Assembly: GCF_025403485.1 (NCBI RefSeq) | Contig: NZ_CP099966.1 | Location: forward strand, 3,385,001-3,449,000 | Reading direction: 5' to 3' | Source: Chryseobacterium paludis | GTDB taxonomy: Bacteria > Bacteroidota > Bacteroidia > Flavobacteriales > Weeksellaceae | Length of the DNA: 64,000 nt | Shown here: positions 43,089-52,487 of the stretch, in pieces | How positions within the stretch are numbered: the first letter of the stretch is position 1 | How the letters are laid out: the number at the start of each line of letters is the position of its first letter | Program-made: the position numbers and the translations under genes | Notes under the pieces: model-generated | Told to the model about the DNA's origin: nothing | The model's database searches: none | Seen by the model: only the letters and a program-made list of their open reading frames with translations

Positions 43089-45121
43089 TATTTTAAAATT
43101 TGATAAATAAACATTGACACAAAGTATGCCAAACCGGTCATCATTACCACCTGAAAGCCAGTCCATTTCCAGCTTTTGGTTTCTCTGTAAACTACTGCAA
43201 GTGTAGAAACACACTGCATTGCAAATGCGTAAAACATAAGTACGGATATTCCTGTTGCAAAATTAAACACTTTCTCCCCATTTGGTTTTACATCATGTCT
43301 CATTTTATCTATTACTTTCATTTCAGGAGCATCATCATCCAAACTGTATAAAGTAGACATTGTTCCCACGAAAACTTCTCTGGCAACAAAACTGGTTATA
43401 ATTCCAACGCCCATTTTCCAGTCATATCCCAATGGGGCAATTGCCGGCTCTATCGCTTTACCCATCTTTGCAAGATAGGAATGATCTAATTTTACATCAG
43501 TAGCGACCATCTGATTGGATTTTTGTGATGGGCCGAAATAACTTAAAAACCAAATAATGATACTCACAATAAAGATTATTTTCCCGGCTCCGGTGATAAA
43601 ATCCCAAACTTTTCCTAACACCATTTTAAAGTCGTATCCGAAAAGTGGTTTTTTATAGGTTGGTAAATCCATTACCAGATAGGTCTTCCCTTTATCTTTA
43701 ATAAATCTTTTAAGAATAGCAGCAGAAAATAAAGCAACAAGGAAACCTAATAAATACATTCCCATTAAAACAAGTGCCTTATATTTTATTCCTAAAAAGC
43801 TTTTGTCTGAAATGACCAATCCAATGATGATACTGTAAACAGGAAGTCTGGCAGAACAAGTCATAAATGGTGTTACCAAAATGGTTAACAATCTTTCCTT
43901 TACGTTTTCAATATTTCGGGTTGAGATCACTGCAGGAATAGCACAGGCTGTTCCCGAAACCAGCGGCACTATACTTTTTCCATTTAATCCAAAAGGACGT
44001 AAGAACCTATCCATCAGGAAAATAACCCTTGCCATATATCCTGAATCTTCCAATAAATATAAGAAGTAAAGTAAAATACCAATTTGTGGCGCAAAAACCA
44101 TAATCCCTCCCAATCCAGGAATAATTCCGTTTGACACTAAAGAATTAACTGGACCATCAGGAAGATGTTCGCCTGTAAATGCAGATAGCCATGAAAAGAA
44201 ACTTTCAATCCAGTTCATAGGAAATTCTGCCAGAAAGAAAACGCTCTGGAATATGATTAGTAAGATAAACATAAAAACGACATATCCCCAGAATTTATGA
44301 ACCAGAACCTTATCGAGTTTTTCCGTCAATAATTCTTTGAACTGAGGTTTTTTAGTGATAACATTTGCTAAAACCTTATCTATATTTTGATATCTTCTTA
44401 CGGTTTCCTGAACCTGTAATCTTTTTGGAACTAAACTTTTAGCATCTGCTCCATTAAGCAAATCATGTATTGATTCTATTTTTCCAAGCCCTGGACCAGA
44501 AGATATACTCATCCATGCTTTATACTCATTATCAAAACCTTTGTGAGCCTTAATTTGAGAAATAAAATCTTTATGTTCGTTAGGTGTTTCAAAAGAAATG
44601 TGATCTCTTTTTTGAAAATCACTGTTGAAAACAGCTTCTCTTATTTCATCAATACCAATCTGCTCTTTGGCATTGGTCTGGATAATTTTAATATTTAAAG
44701 CTTCTGAAAATTGTTTGATATCAATATTTATCCCTCTTCTCTCTGCCTGGTCAATCTGATTAACCACCAAAATCATGGGAATTCCCAGATCCTGGATCTG
44801 TTGGAAAAGAAGAAGTCCTCTTTTTAAACTTAGTGCTTCAAGAATATAAACTACTCCTGCATAATTCTTCTGTTCATCGATCAGAAATTTAGAAAAAATA
44901 GCCTCATCCTCGGAGCTTGGGTAAATACTGTAAGAACCTGGTAGATCAATTACCTCAACCTCTTCATCTTTATACCTGTAGTTCCCGGAATAACTAGCTA
45001 CAGTAACACCCGCATAATTTCCTGTTTTCTGCTTTTTATTGCAGAGTGTGTTGAAAACCGTAGATTTTCCCACATTAGGATTTCCTACTAAAAGGATCTG
45101 TTTTTTCGTATTTTCCTGCAT
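43088..45121 (-). CDS. feoB: ferrous iron transporter FeoB
   Basis: The 677-residue inner-membrane protein has an N-terminal G domain: G1 LLVGNPNVGKSTVFN, G3 EVIDLPGSYSIYPSS and G4 VVNQIDQAERRG. A linker and a C-terminal membrane part follow, with gate motifs MVFAPQIGILLYFLYLLED and IVPLVSGTACAIPAVISTR. It imports Fe2+ driven by or gated through GTP. The order feoA-feoB-small Cys-rich protein is compact: feoA overlaps the start by one base and the Cys-rich gene overlaps the stop. No Fur box is claimed. Confidence 0.96.
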   Translation of the reverse strand: MQENTKKQILLVGNPNVGKSTVFNTLCNKKQKTGNYAGVTVASYSGNYRYKDEEVEVIDLPGSYSIYPSSEDEAIFSKFLIDEQKNYAGVVYILEALSLKRGLLLFQQIQDLGIPMILVVNQIDQAERRGINIDIKQFSEALNIKIIQTNAKEQIGIDEIREAVFNSDFQKRDHISFETPNEHKDFISQIKAHKGFDNEYKAWMSISSGPGLGKIESIHDLLNGADAKSLVPKRLQVQETVRRYQNIDKVLANVITKKPQFKELLTEKLDKVLVHKFWGYVVFMFILLIIFQSVFFLAEFPMNWIESFFSWLSAFTGEHLPDGPVNSLVSNGIIPGLGGIMVFAPQIGILLYFLYLLEDSGYMARVIFLMDRFLRPFGLNGKSIVPLVSGTACAIPAVISTRNIENVKERLLTILVTPFMTCSARLPVYSIIIGLVISDKSFLGIKYKALVLMGMYLLGFLVALFSAAILKRFIKDKGKTYLVMDLPTYKKPLFGYDFKMVLGKVWDFITGAGKIIFIVSIIIWFLSYFGPSQKSNQMVATDVKLDHSYLAKMGKAIEPAIAPLGYDWKMGVGIITSFVAREVFVGTMSTLYSLDDDAPEMKVIDKMRHDVKPNGEKVFNFATGISVLMFYAFAMQCVSTLAVVYRETKSWKWTGFQVVMMTGLAYFVSMFIYQILK

Positions 45122-45393
45122 TAATCCAAATCTTGTACAATGATATAATCTCCTTCTTCCTCTCTAAGAGCAATCCGGCTTTTCTCCTCTCCAAATTCAA
45201 CATACATGGGACCATTAAACGGAGCCTGATACAAAATCCTAAAAACAGTTTCCGGTAAAAGTCCCATTTCTATAATTTTGTTCGGCATCTTTAGATGGTC
45301 ATTATCATAGTCCAGTATTTTCCCCATTTTATTCTTAGGAAAACCGCTTAATTTATGTAGATCCTTCTCTTTCAAAGCCTGCTTTTTGTACAT
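45121..45393 (-). CDS. feoA: FeoA family protein
   Basis: The 90-residue SH3-like protein starts MYKKQALKEKDLHKLSGFPK and has the FeoA pattern KIIEMGLLPETVFRILYQAP and YVEFGEEKSRIALREEEGDY. FeoA supports FeoB function at the cytoplasmic face. It overlaps feoB by one base and starts the operon. The hairpin at 45448-45476 isolates it from the GLPGLI gene upstream. Confidence 0.9.
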   Translation of the reverse strand: MYKKQALKEKDLHKLSGFPKNKMGKILDYDNDHLKMPNKIIEMGLLPETVFRILYQAPFNGPMYVEFGEEKSRIALREEEGDYIIVQDLD

Positions 45394-45447
45394 GCAAATG
45401 TACGCTATTTAAATTTAATCTAAATAACCTTTGGTTTAAAAAAAATA

Positions 45448-45476
45448 AACCCAAATGCTTAAAAAACATTTGGGTT
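45448..45476 (-). terminator. Terminator after the GLPGLI gene
   Basis: AACCCAAATG and CATTTGGGTT pair perfectly over a 9-nt loop; a T-run follows on the minus strand. Confidence 0.8.
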
Positions 45477-45510
45477 CACTTGATAAAATATAATTTAGTT
45501 AGTTGAATGT

Positions 45511-46416
45511 CTATTTTTTCTTCTTGTCTGCTACCTCAACTTTTTCAATTGGGTTATCGTTGGCATTAAAGAATTCTTTGTATTGCTTTTCCTGCTTTTT
45601 CATCATATCTCCAAGTGTTCCGTCCATTCCTGGTATCGTCTTGGAAAGCATTTCCTGAGTCATCATAGGTCTCATGGTAGCAAAAGGATCCTTCTTAAAA
45701 TCATTGTATGTTTTTTCAAACTTCTCTCTTGTCAGTTCATTTACTTTTCCTCCTTTCGCCTGCATTAGATTTTCAACATATGAATACTCTGTATAATCTT
45801 TTACTTTTTTATTTCCTTGAAGAACCCAAGAATAATCTTTAGCATCATCTTCTATTTTAACAATTAGTCCCGGAAGACCAGAAAACTTATAAGGTCCGTC
45901 CTGGAAGGGTAGATCAGTACTGAACCACGCCGTCCATTTTCTTCCTCCAAACTCTGTAGTCGCCTTTTGAGTGTTATATGCTCCTATCTTTTGTTTCTCA
46001 TTCTGAATGTTCCAGTTAAATTTCGGTTCTTCATTATAGCCGATATTACTTGGTGTAAATCCACTGGCAATTTTATCCACATACTGAACTTTCATGCTCG
46101 GGTATGATTTATAGATCCTTGCTGAAAGTTTTGGCTGCTTAATCGTTTTTGAAAGGTCTTTCATCACGCCTGCCTTCTGCATTGCTTCTATTTCTATTTT
46201 CAGAATAGAATCCTGGGCGATGATCGTGTAATCTTGGTATATAGATCTGTTTTTGTCTGTAATATCCAATATAGTGACCACCTTATCAATTTTTGTAGAA
46301 TCCTTTTTAGGTTTAAAGGTAAGTTCGTAAAAGAAACGGTTTGCAGTTTCTTTAGATTCCTGAGCATTTGCAACAGCAAAAAGAGCAATTAAAAATACTG
46401 AGAAGAGCTTTTTCAT
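45511..46416 (-). CDS. GLPGLI family protein
   Basis: The 301-residue protein has a signal peptide (MKKLFSVFLIALFAVANAQE). Its family-naming motif is in FSGLPGLIVKIEDDAKDYSW, and it has the typical block KWTAWFSTDLPFQDGPYKF. From memory, GLPGLI proteins are common in flavobacteria, are probably periplasmic, and often occur near outer-membrane receptors. Here a TonB-receptor-like gene lies just beyond DinB. Function is unknown. The Lys-rich C-terminus (EKVEVADKKKK) has no sorting domain. Confidence 0.9.
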   Translation of the reverse strand: MKKLFSVFLIALFAVANAQESKETANRFFYELTFKPKKDSTKIDKVVTILDITDKNRSIYQDYTIIAQDSILKIEIEAMQKAGVMKDLSKTIKQPKLSARIYKSYPSMKVQYVDKIASGFTPSNIGYNEEPKFNWNIQNEKQKIGAYNTQKATTEFGGRKWTAWFSTDLPFQDGPYKFSGLPGLIVKIEDDAKDYSWVLQGNKKVKDYTEYSYVENLMQAKGGKVNELTREKFEKTYNDFKKDPFATMRPMMTQEMLSKTIPGMDGTLGDMMKKQEKQYKEFFNANDNPIEKVEVADKKKK

Positions 46417-46662
46417 TGTAATAATGTTTACTTATTAGTTACCATTTCTATGAAAATGTTACAGTTTTTTTTGGTTTTAATCATAACACTTTCATTTTGA
46501 GTTAATTGAAAAAAAGTTTTCAAGCCTATTTGACAACACGCTAAGATTGATTTCAATATTGTTCTTGCTTCTTTATTTTGTTTTTTTAAAAGATTATTAT
46601 TCTCTTAAAATGATATTCATACTAAAAGCTTTAACTTTAAATACCTAAAAACAAAAATTAAT

Positions 46663-47157
46663 ATGGACACCTTATCTCAATTAAAATCAGAACTCGATAA
46701 CGAGTATCAGACGACCAGAAAGTTCTTCGACATTTATCCTGATGACAAAAATGATTTCGCTCCTCATGAAAAGAGCATGAAAATGAAACCTCTAGCCAAT
46801 CACCTTGCCGACATTTTTGAATGGCCGAATACGATGCTGAAAACATCAGAACTGGATTTTGGCACCGCTGAGTATCCTACATTATCTTCTACAAAAGAAG
46901 ATCTGTTGAAAAAATTAGATGACAACTTTAAATCAGGTATTGATGCATTAGAAAATGCAAAAGAAGAAGAGCTAGATTCCACCTGGGCTTTGAAAAACAA
47001 CGGTCATGAATTGGCAAAGTGGACGAAGTATGCGTCAATCCGTCATAGTTTAAATCAAATAACCCATCACAGAGCACAACTTGGAGTGTATTACAGACTC
47101 AATGACATTCCATTACCTGGAAGTTATGGGCCATCTGCGGATGTACAGAGTTTTTAA
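46663..47157 (+). CDS. DinB family protein
   Basis: This 164-residue four-helix bundle belongs to the DinB/YfiT superfamily. Conserved metal-site histidines appear in MKPLANHLADIFEW and ASIRHSLNQITHHRAQLGVY. Members act as metal-dependent thiol transferases (for example bacillithiol or mycothiol), but many have no assigned reaction. A strong terminator at 47175-47203 follows. It sits between the GLPGLI gene and the receptor gene, on the opposite strand to both. Confidence 0.9.
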   Translation: MDTLSQLKSELDNEYQTTRKFFDIYPDDKNDFAPHEKSMKMKPLANHLADIFEWPNTMLKTSELDFGTAEYPTLSSTKEDLLKKLDDNFKSGIDALENAKEEELDSTWALKNNGHELAKWTKYASIRHSLNQITHHRAQLGVYYRLNDIPLPGSYGPSADVQSF

Positions 47158-47174
47158 AAATATTTTTAAATAAA

Positions 47175-47203
47175 AAAACCAATCTCTCGGGATTGGTTTT
47201 TTT
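47175..47203. terminator. Bidirectional terminator after DinB
   Basis: AAAACCAATC and GATTGGTTTT form a 10-bp stem with loop TCTCGG, flanked by A and T runs; it separates convergent genes. Confidence 0.85.
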
Positions 47204-47221
47204 TCTGTTTATTTTAGTTTA

Positions 47222-49969
47222 TTATTTGAAGTTGAATTTTACGGTAAACATGACCTGACTTGGACGGAGCTGAACTCTAGTGTAAGCAATGCTGTTAGTT
47301 GTTGCATTAATATTATAAGTTTCAAAAACCTTTCTATTCGCTATATTTAACCATTTCAGCTCAAAATCAATCTTCTTCTTGGCCCAGGTAAATTGGTAAG
47401 TTAAATCATAAAAAGCATTATGGTATTTTTGAGTTCCGTCACTCGTATTTACCTGATCCCAGTTAAATCCAATTGTGTGGTTTTCTATAGGATAAAAGAA
47501 CAATCCTAAATTATGATTGAATCCCTCATTTATCCCCAGTCTCCCTCCATTATTTAACCCTATATTTTCTTGTTTATTTCTAGACAAATTAAGGTTGTAA
47601 TCTACACTCATCCAGCTAAAATAAGTGTTATTGAGTTTAAATCCGTAGGTCTGTGTATTGTTTTTATTTTGAAATTGATTTTCATTTAAAAAGGCGTCTG
47701 ATTTAGCAACTGTATTACCATAGCTAATCGAAGCATTTGTTTTAAATTTTGGGAAGTATTTACCTACTTCAACACTAAATGCATTGTTTTTTGCATGATT
47801 TTCCTGTTCAATAAATTGCATTAATGTAAAACCTGTTGTTGGATCTAGGATAGGTGAAGAAAGTAAATTTTTCTTACTATCACTCAGTCTATAATTAAGG
47901 TTAAAGAATAGATTGTTCAGTGGATTTCTGTATTCAATTCGTGCTCCTGCCGATTTTGTATTCGTTTGTGGAATAGGATTGTTAGGACTCATTACGTTAA
48001 ATCCTCCCGGACTGGTTAAAATATATCCTGCATATGCAGAGTTTACATCACCAAAATTATTACTGATATTTACATTTGCACTTGCTTTCCAAAAAGAAGC
48101 AAACGTATATTGTGCAAAAATATTAGGAGTAAAAGTCGTTTTATTTAACGATTTAGAAACACCTCTCAATCCATCTTCTGCCTTAATGTTATTTAAATTC
48201 ACAGGAAAATTGGCAAATAAGCTCCAAGAATCAGATTTATAATTCACCCCGACTGAAGCTTTAGGTGTAATTTCTGTAAACCTTAAACTATTTTCATAAA
48301 TAGGATCATTAAAATTAGGAGGAAGGTCATTTGGTATATCCGGATTTGGTATAGCAACCCCGCTAAAATTAGTATTTAGTTTATCTGTAGAAAAATCAAT
48401 CCCAACTTCTGGTGTAAACGTCCAGCCTTTTGTTGAAAAGCTAATATTAGCAGAATGAGAAGTATCAAGCGTTTTAATTCTCATATTTTGTATTGCTCTA
48501 CTACCTGGAGCAAAATTAATAGTTGTAATTGAATCAACAGCCGGATTTCTGTAAGGAAATTGTAAATAATTGGCTGGAGTTATTTCCAAGGTTTGCCTAT
48601 CATCTTGGTAATTAATATATGATTTAAGATTAACCATTTTCTCCTTCCATGGGATAATTGTACTTAAAGAGTTTTGGAAAGAGGATGTCGGAGACTCTAT
48701 TCCTTCATTTCCTAATCTTCCTCCTCTTGTTGCAACGGCTCTATCTGCATTCCAAAATTGACTAAAGCTGGTTGTATTTTTGAAAAATCCTTTTTTAGCA
48801 TTTTTTGTAAAAATTAATTCTCCCTTTATTTTATCTGTATAATAATTATTTTTTGTACTTGTTACAACAGTAGATAAAACATTATTATCCGGAGAAAAAT
48901 ATTTGGTTTCTACATTATCTTCTCTTTCCACTGCATTATTTGTATAGTTTGCATTGGCCTTTAGTTCCCATTCTTTTTTCTTGTCAATATTGGTCAAATA
49001 ATTAGCTGATAAATAATGCACATTATTCATTAAGTATCTTTTTACTGGTAAATTTGGTGTGGTTGCATTCTCAACATTCAACCAATCGTTTTGAGCTGCA
49101 TTAATTCGTCGTCCCTCCCAACTATTTCCAAAGGCCAGAATATTTCCTTCATTTTCTACCTGCTCGCCCATGTTATTGGTTTTATAATTAACAACCCATT
49201 GGCTTTTCTGTCCAAAGAACATCGGTGTTAACTTCACATTCCACAGCCATGGATCTCCAAAACCGGTTCCGACTTCACCTCTACCTGTCATGGTAACCGA
49301 ATTTTTTAGCTTAATATTAATGGCAGCCTGATCTGAAGGTACTTTGTCCTGAAGTATTTTTACGGGTTGGTGATTCTCAAGAACTTCAACTTTCTGCACC
49401 GCATCTTTTGGCAGTGAGTTGTTAATGGTTCCATAGCCACCTTCCATAAGGTCTTTTCCATTAACATAGAATTTATTGATGGCATTTCCCTGATAAAGAA
49501 TCGTTCCATCCGTATTCACTTCAATACCCGGGATCTTTTTCATCACGTCAGCAAGTGTTCTGTCACTTTTACTATCGAAAGCCTTAAGGTCATAGGCAAT
49601 CGTGTCTCCTCTTGAGGTGATCATTTTGGTTTTAAGCTGGACTTCTTTGATTTCTGTCGCTTCGGACTCCATTTTAAAACTTAAAGTCTGATCGCTGTTG
49701 CTTATTTGTTTCGTTAGCGGTTTTTGATTAAATGCCTTTACTTTCAGATCTACATTGGATTCAGCTGAAGTAAAGCTTACTTTATATTCTCCTTTTGAGT
49801 TGGTAATTCCATACGCTAAAATGGCATCTTTTCCAGGTTCTTCAACTGTTACACTTGCGCTTGGAATAGGAACACCATCTTCATCTGTGATCTTTCCGGT
49901 AACTGATTTCTGTGCATAGGTAAGTACAGAGAGAAAAATCATCAGAAACAAAGTAATATTCTTTTTCAT
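47222..49969 (-). CDS. TonB-receptor-like outer-membrane beta-barrel protein
   Basis: The 915-residue protein has a signal peptide (MKKNITLFLMIFLSVLTYAQ). A carboxypeptidase-regulatory-like domain (SVTGKITDEDGVPIPSASVT) spans about 20-110. The plug has KKIPGIEVNTDGTILYQGNA, and a long barrel ends RPSQVMFTVKFNFK. It probably transports or displays a ligand in the outer membrane. The GLPGLI gene one locus upstream on the same strand is a likely functional partner. Ligand unknown. The 330 bp between its start and the first cupin-like gene is AT-rich and contains that gene's promoter. Confidence 0.9.
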   Translation of the reverse strand: MKKNITLFLMIFLSVLTYAQKSVTGKITDEDGVPIPSASVTVEEPGKDAILAYGITNSKGEYKVSFTSAESNVDLKVKAFNQKPLTKQISNSDQTLSFKMESEATEIKEVQLKTKMITSRGDTIAYDLKAFDSKSDRTLADVMKKIPGIEVNTDGTILYQGNAINKFYVNGKDLMEGGYGTINNSLPKDAVQKVEVLENHQPVKILQDKVPSDQAAINIKLKNSVTMTGRGEVGTGFGDPWLWNVKLTPMFFGQKSQWVVNYKTNNMGEQVENEGNILAFGNSWEGRRINAAQNDWLNVENATTPNLPVKRYLMNNVHYLSANYLTNIDKKKEWELKANANYTNNAVEREDNVETKYFSPDNNVLSTVVTSTKNNYYTDKIKGELIFTKNAKKGFFKNTTSFSQFWNADRAVATRGGRLGNEGIESPTSSFQNSLSTIIPWKEKMVNLKSYINYQDDRQTLEITPANYLQFPYRNPAVDSITTINFAPGSRAIQNMRIKTLDTSHSANISFSTKGWTFTPEVGIDFSTDKLNTNFSGVAIPNPDIPNDLPPNFNDPIYENSLRFTEITPKASVGVNYKSDSWSLFANFPVNLNNIKAEDGLRGVSKSLNKTTFTPNIFAQYTFASFWKASANVNISNNFGDVNSAYAGYILTSPGGFNVMSPNNPIPQTNTKSAGARIEYRNPLNNLFFNLNYRLSDSKKNLLSSPILDPTTGFTLMQFIEQENHAKNNAFSVEVGKYFPKFKTNASISYGNTVAKSDAFLNENQFQNKNNTQTYGFKLNNTYFSWMSVDYNLNLSRNKQENIGLNNGGRLGINEGFNHNLGLFFYPIENHTIGFNWDQVNTSDGTQKYHNAFYDLTYQFTWAKKKIDFELKWLNIANRKVFETYNINATTNSIAYTRVQLRPSQVMFTVKFNFK

Positions 49970-50254
49970 ATTCTAGTTATTTGCTTAATTAGTTACTGTT
50001 GTGTGTTTTTTGTTACATATGTATAGAGATGCATTTTAGAGGAATAAGTTAAACCGCTGCATTTCACTATGTTTTTAGTGATAATTTTTTTCGAAATTTT
50101 TCCTTTTCCAGATTTTACACTCAATTTGTTTCAGTATGAACAGATTATTTTTAGATTATTACTTACATCTTCATTTAATATTTATAGTTTTGTTTATTTC
50201 GACTAAATAAAACTGCGATAAGAGTTATAGATTAATAAAATCTTAAATGTTTTA

Positions 50255-50280
50255 TTGTAAATATTTTATTAATAATTTTG
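50255..50280 (+). promoter_or_regulatory. promoter of cupin-like gene 1
   Basis: TTG at 50255 and TAATTTTG at 50273-50280 (spacing 15, slightly short). The segment from AATAATTTTG to the ATG is identical to that in front of the second copy. Confidence 0.5.
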
Positions 50281-50299
50281 TAACATAAAATTTATAAGA

Positions 50300-51181
50300 A
50301 TGGGAGTCATTTTAAAGCCTATTGATATTGTAGACGACATCACCAAAGAGGAGTTCTTTGAAAAATATCTAAAGCCAAGAAGGCCAGTCGTTATTAAAAA
50401 TATGGCAAAAAAATGGCCAGCTTATCAAAAATGGACGATGGAGTACATAAAAGAAGTAGTAGGAGATGTCGAAGTTCCTTTATATGATAGTTCAAAGGCT
50501 GATCCTTCCGCTCCTATAAATACACCTACCACAAGAATGAAGTTCGTTGATTATATTGATCTTATCCAAAGAGAACCAACTGATCTGAGGATCTTCTTTT
50601 TTGATCCGATAAAATTTGCGAATAAATTACTGGAAGATTATATTTCTCCAAAAGATTTAATGGGTGGGTTCCTCGATAAATACCCTTCGATGTTTTTCGG
50701 AGGAAAAGGTTCTGTTACATTTTTGCATTATGATATAGACTTACCTCATATTTTTCATACCCACTTCAATGGGCGGAAGCATGTGATCCTTTTTGAAAAT
50801 AAGTGGAAAGAAAGATTATATAAGATTCCTTATACAACCTACGCACTGGAAGATTATGATATTGAAAATCCTGATTTCGAAAAGTTCCCTGCCCTGAATG
50901 GTATCGAAGGAATTGAATGTTTCCTTGAGCATGGTGACACCCTGTTTATGCCTACCGGATGGTGGCACTGGATGAAATATCTGGATGGAAGTTTCTCACT
51001 TTCTCTTAGAGCATGGGATAAATCCTGGGCTGTGAAAGCACATTCTATATGGAATCTTACTGTTCAGCGTAAATTTGACGATGTCATGAAAGTCAATTTC
51101 AAGAAAAAATATATGGACTGGAAGGAAAAGAAAGCTGTTAAAATAGCAGAAAGTGCATTAAAAAATAACTTACCAAAGTAA
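50300..51181 (+). CDS. cupin-like (JmjC-type) domain protein, copy 1
   Basis: The 293-residue protein has a cupin_8/JmjC-like fold. The metal and 2-oxoglutarate site shows VTFLHYDIDLPHIFHTHFNG (HxD pair) and the distal DTLFMPTGWWHWMKYLDGSF (His in WWHW). It is probably a 2-oxoglutarate- and Fe(II)-dependent hydroxylase acting on protein or a small molecule; the substrate is unknown. It is followed by a terminator hairpin and by a close tandem paralogue with a duplicated promoter. Confidence 0.87.
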   Translation: MGVILKPIDIVDDITKEEFFEKYLKPRRPVVIKNMAKKWPAYQKWTMEYIKEVVGDVEVPLYDSSKADPSAPINTPTTRMKFVDYIDLIQREPTDLRIFFFDPIKFANKLLEDYISPKDLMGGFLDKYPSMFFGGKGSVTFLHYDIDLPHIFHTHFNGRKHVILFENKWKERLYKIPYTTYALEDYDIENPDFEKFPALNGIEGIECFLEHGDTLFMPTGWWHWMKYLDGSFSLSLRAWDKSWAVKAHSIWNLTVQRKFDDVMKVNFKKKYMDWKEKKAVKIAESALKNNLPK

Positions 51182-51200
51182 CAACGATCCAAAATAACAG

Positions 51201-51234
51201 GCGTACAGTTTTTCTAAAATTGTACGCTTTTTTT
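51201..51234 (+). terminator. Terminator after cupin-like gene 1
   Basis: GCGTACA and TGTACGC at 51201-51207 and 51221-51227, followed by an eight-T run. The rest of 51182-51540 has no gene I can support. Confidence 0.75.
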
Positions 51235-51541
51235 TGCGATATATTGATTGATAAAACAATCTCCCTGAAACTTGAGTTTGTCAATTTAATCCCTTTTATA
51301 AAAGCAAAACTCTTTATTTGTAAATTCTCATTAAATCTTGCAAATAAATAGCTATAATGCATAAATGTTGAATATTTCTCACATGCCAGAGTTTTTATCA
51401 CACTGCTATTATCCTTATCCTACTACCTTATCGAAGTCATAAGCTCTTTTCATTATTTTTGTTTAGTCTAAATATCGAAAACTGTGATTTGAATCATAGA
51501 TTAAAAAAAACTTAAACTCACCATCATATTTATTTATTTAA

Positions 51542-51549
51542 TAATTTTG
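51542..51549 (+). promoter_or_regulatory. -7 box of cupin-like gene 2
   Basis: TAATTTTG inside a segment of over 30 bp that is identical to the upstream region of copy 1. No TTG lies at a proper -33 distance, so the promoter may be weaker or differently regulated. Confidence 0.45.
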
Positions 51550-51568
51550 TAACATAAAATTTATAAGA

Positions 51569-52450
51569 ATGGGAGTTATTCTAAAACCTATAGATGTTGT
51601 CGACGATATTTCTAAAGAAGATTTCTTCGAAAAATACCTGAGACCCAGAAAACCGGTTGTCATAAAGAACATGGCAAAAAAATGGCCAGCTTACCAAAAA
51701 TGGACGATGGAATATGTAAAGGAAGTGGTAGGAGATGTTGTTGTTCCTTTATATGATAGTGCCAAAGCCGATCCCGCAGCTCCGATCAATGCTCCTACTA
51801 CAGAAATGAAGTTTGCTGATTATATAGACCTGATTCAGAGAGAACCAACAGACTTGAGAATTTTCTTTTTTGATCCTATAAAACGTGCTAATAAATTATT
51901 GGACGATTATATTTCCCCAAAAGAATTGATGGGCGGATTTCTCGATAAATATCCTTCTATGTTTTTTGGAGGTAAAGGTTCAGTAACATTTTTGCATTTT
52001 GACATTGATTTAGCGCATATTTTCCATACTCACTTCAATGGAAGAAAACACGTATTGCTTTTTGATTATAAATGGAAAGACAGGTTATACAAACTTCCTT
52101 ATGCAACTTATGCTCTGGAAGATTATGATATTGAAAACCCTGATTTCAAAAATTTTCCGGCTTTAGATGGCGTAGAAGGGATTGAGTGTTTTCTTGAACA
52201 TGGTGATACGCTATTTATGCCTACCGGATGGTGGCACTGGATGAAATATCTTGATGGAAGCTTTTCTATTTCTCTAAGAGCATGGGACAAATCCTGGGCC
52301 GTGAAAGCGAATTCCCTTTGGAACCTTACCGTTCAAAGGAACTTTGACAATTTCATGAAAGGCCGCTTTAAGAAAAGATACATGGACTGGAAAGAGAAAA
52401 AAGCTGTTGAAAGAGCAAATTATGCTTTGAAAAGAGGCTTACCTAAATAA
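51569..52450 (+). CDS. cupin-like (JmjC-type) domain protein, copy 2
   Basis: The 293-residue tandem paralogue has the same length and the same active-site motifs as copy 1: VTFLHFDIDLAHIFHTHFNG and DTLFMPTGWWHWMKYLDGSF. Most differences are conservative and spread evenly. The C-terminus differs more (FKKRYMDWKEKKAVERANYA). The pair arose by duplication including the promoter region. Likely a 2-oxoglutarate/Fe(II) hydroxylase with the same or a related substrate. Confidence 0.87.
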   Translation: MGVILKPIDVVDDISKEDFFEKYLRPRKPVVIKNMAKKWPAYQKWTMEYVKEVVGDVVVPLYDSAKADPAAPINAPTTEMKFADYIDLIQREPTDLRIFFFDPIKRANKLLDDYISPKELMGGFLDKYPSMFFGGKGSVTFLHFDIDLAHIFHTHFNGRKHVLLFDYKWKDRLYKLPYATYALEDYDIENPDFKNFPALDGVEGIECFLEHGDTLFMPTGWWHWMKYLDGSFSISLRAWDKSWAVKANSLWNLTVQRNFDNFMKGRFKKRYMDWKEKKAVERANYALKRGLPK

Positions 52451-52455
52451 TATGA

Positions 52456-52483
52456 AAAAGGCGTTTCAATTGAAACGCCTTTT
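52456..52483. terminator. 28-bp palindromic bidirectional terminator
   Basis: AAAAGGCGTTTCAA and TTGAAACGCCTTTT form a perfect palindrome between convergent genes. Confidence 0.85.
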
Positions 52484-52487
52484 ATTT

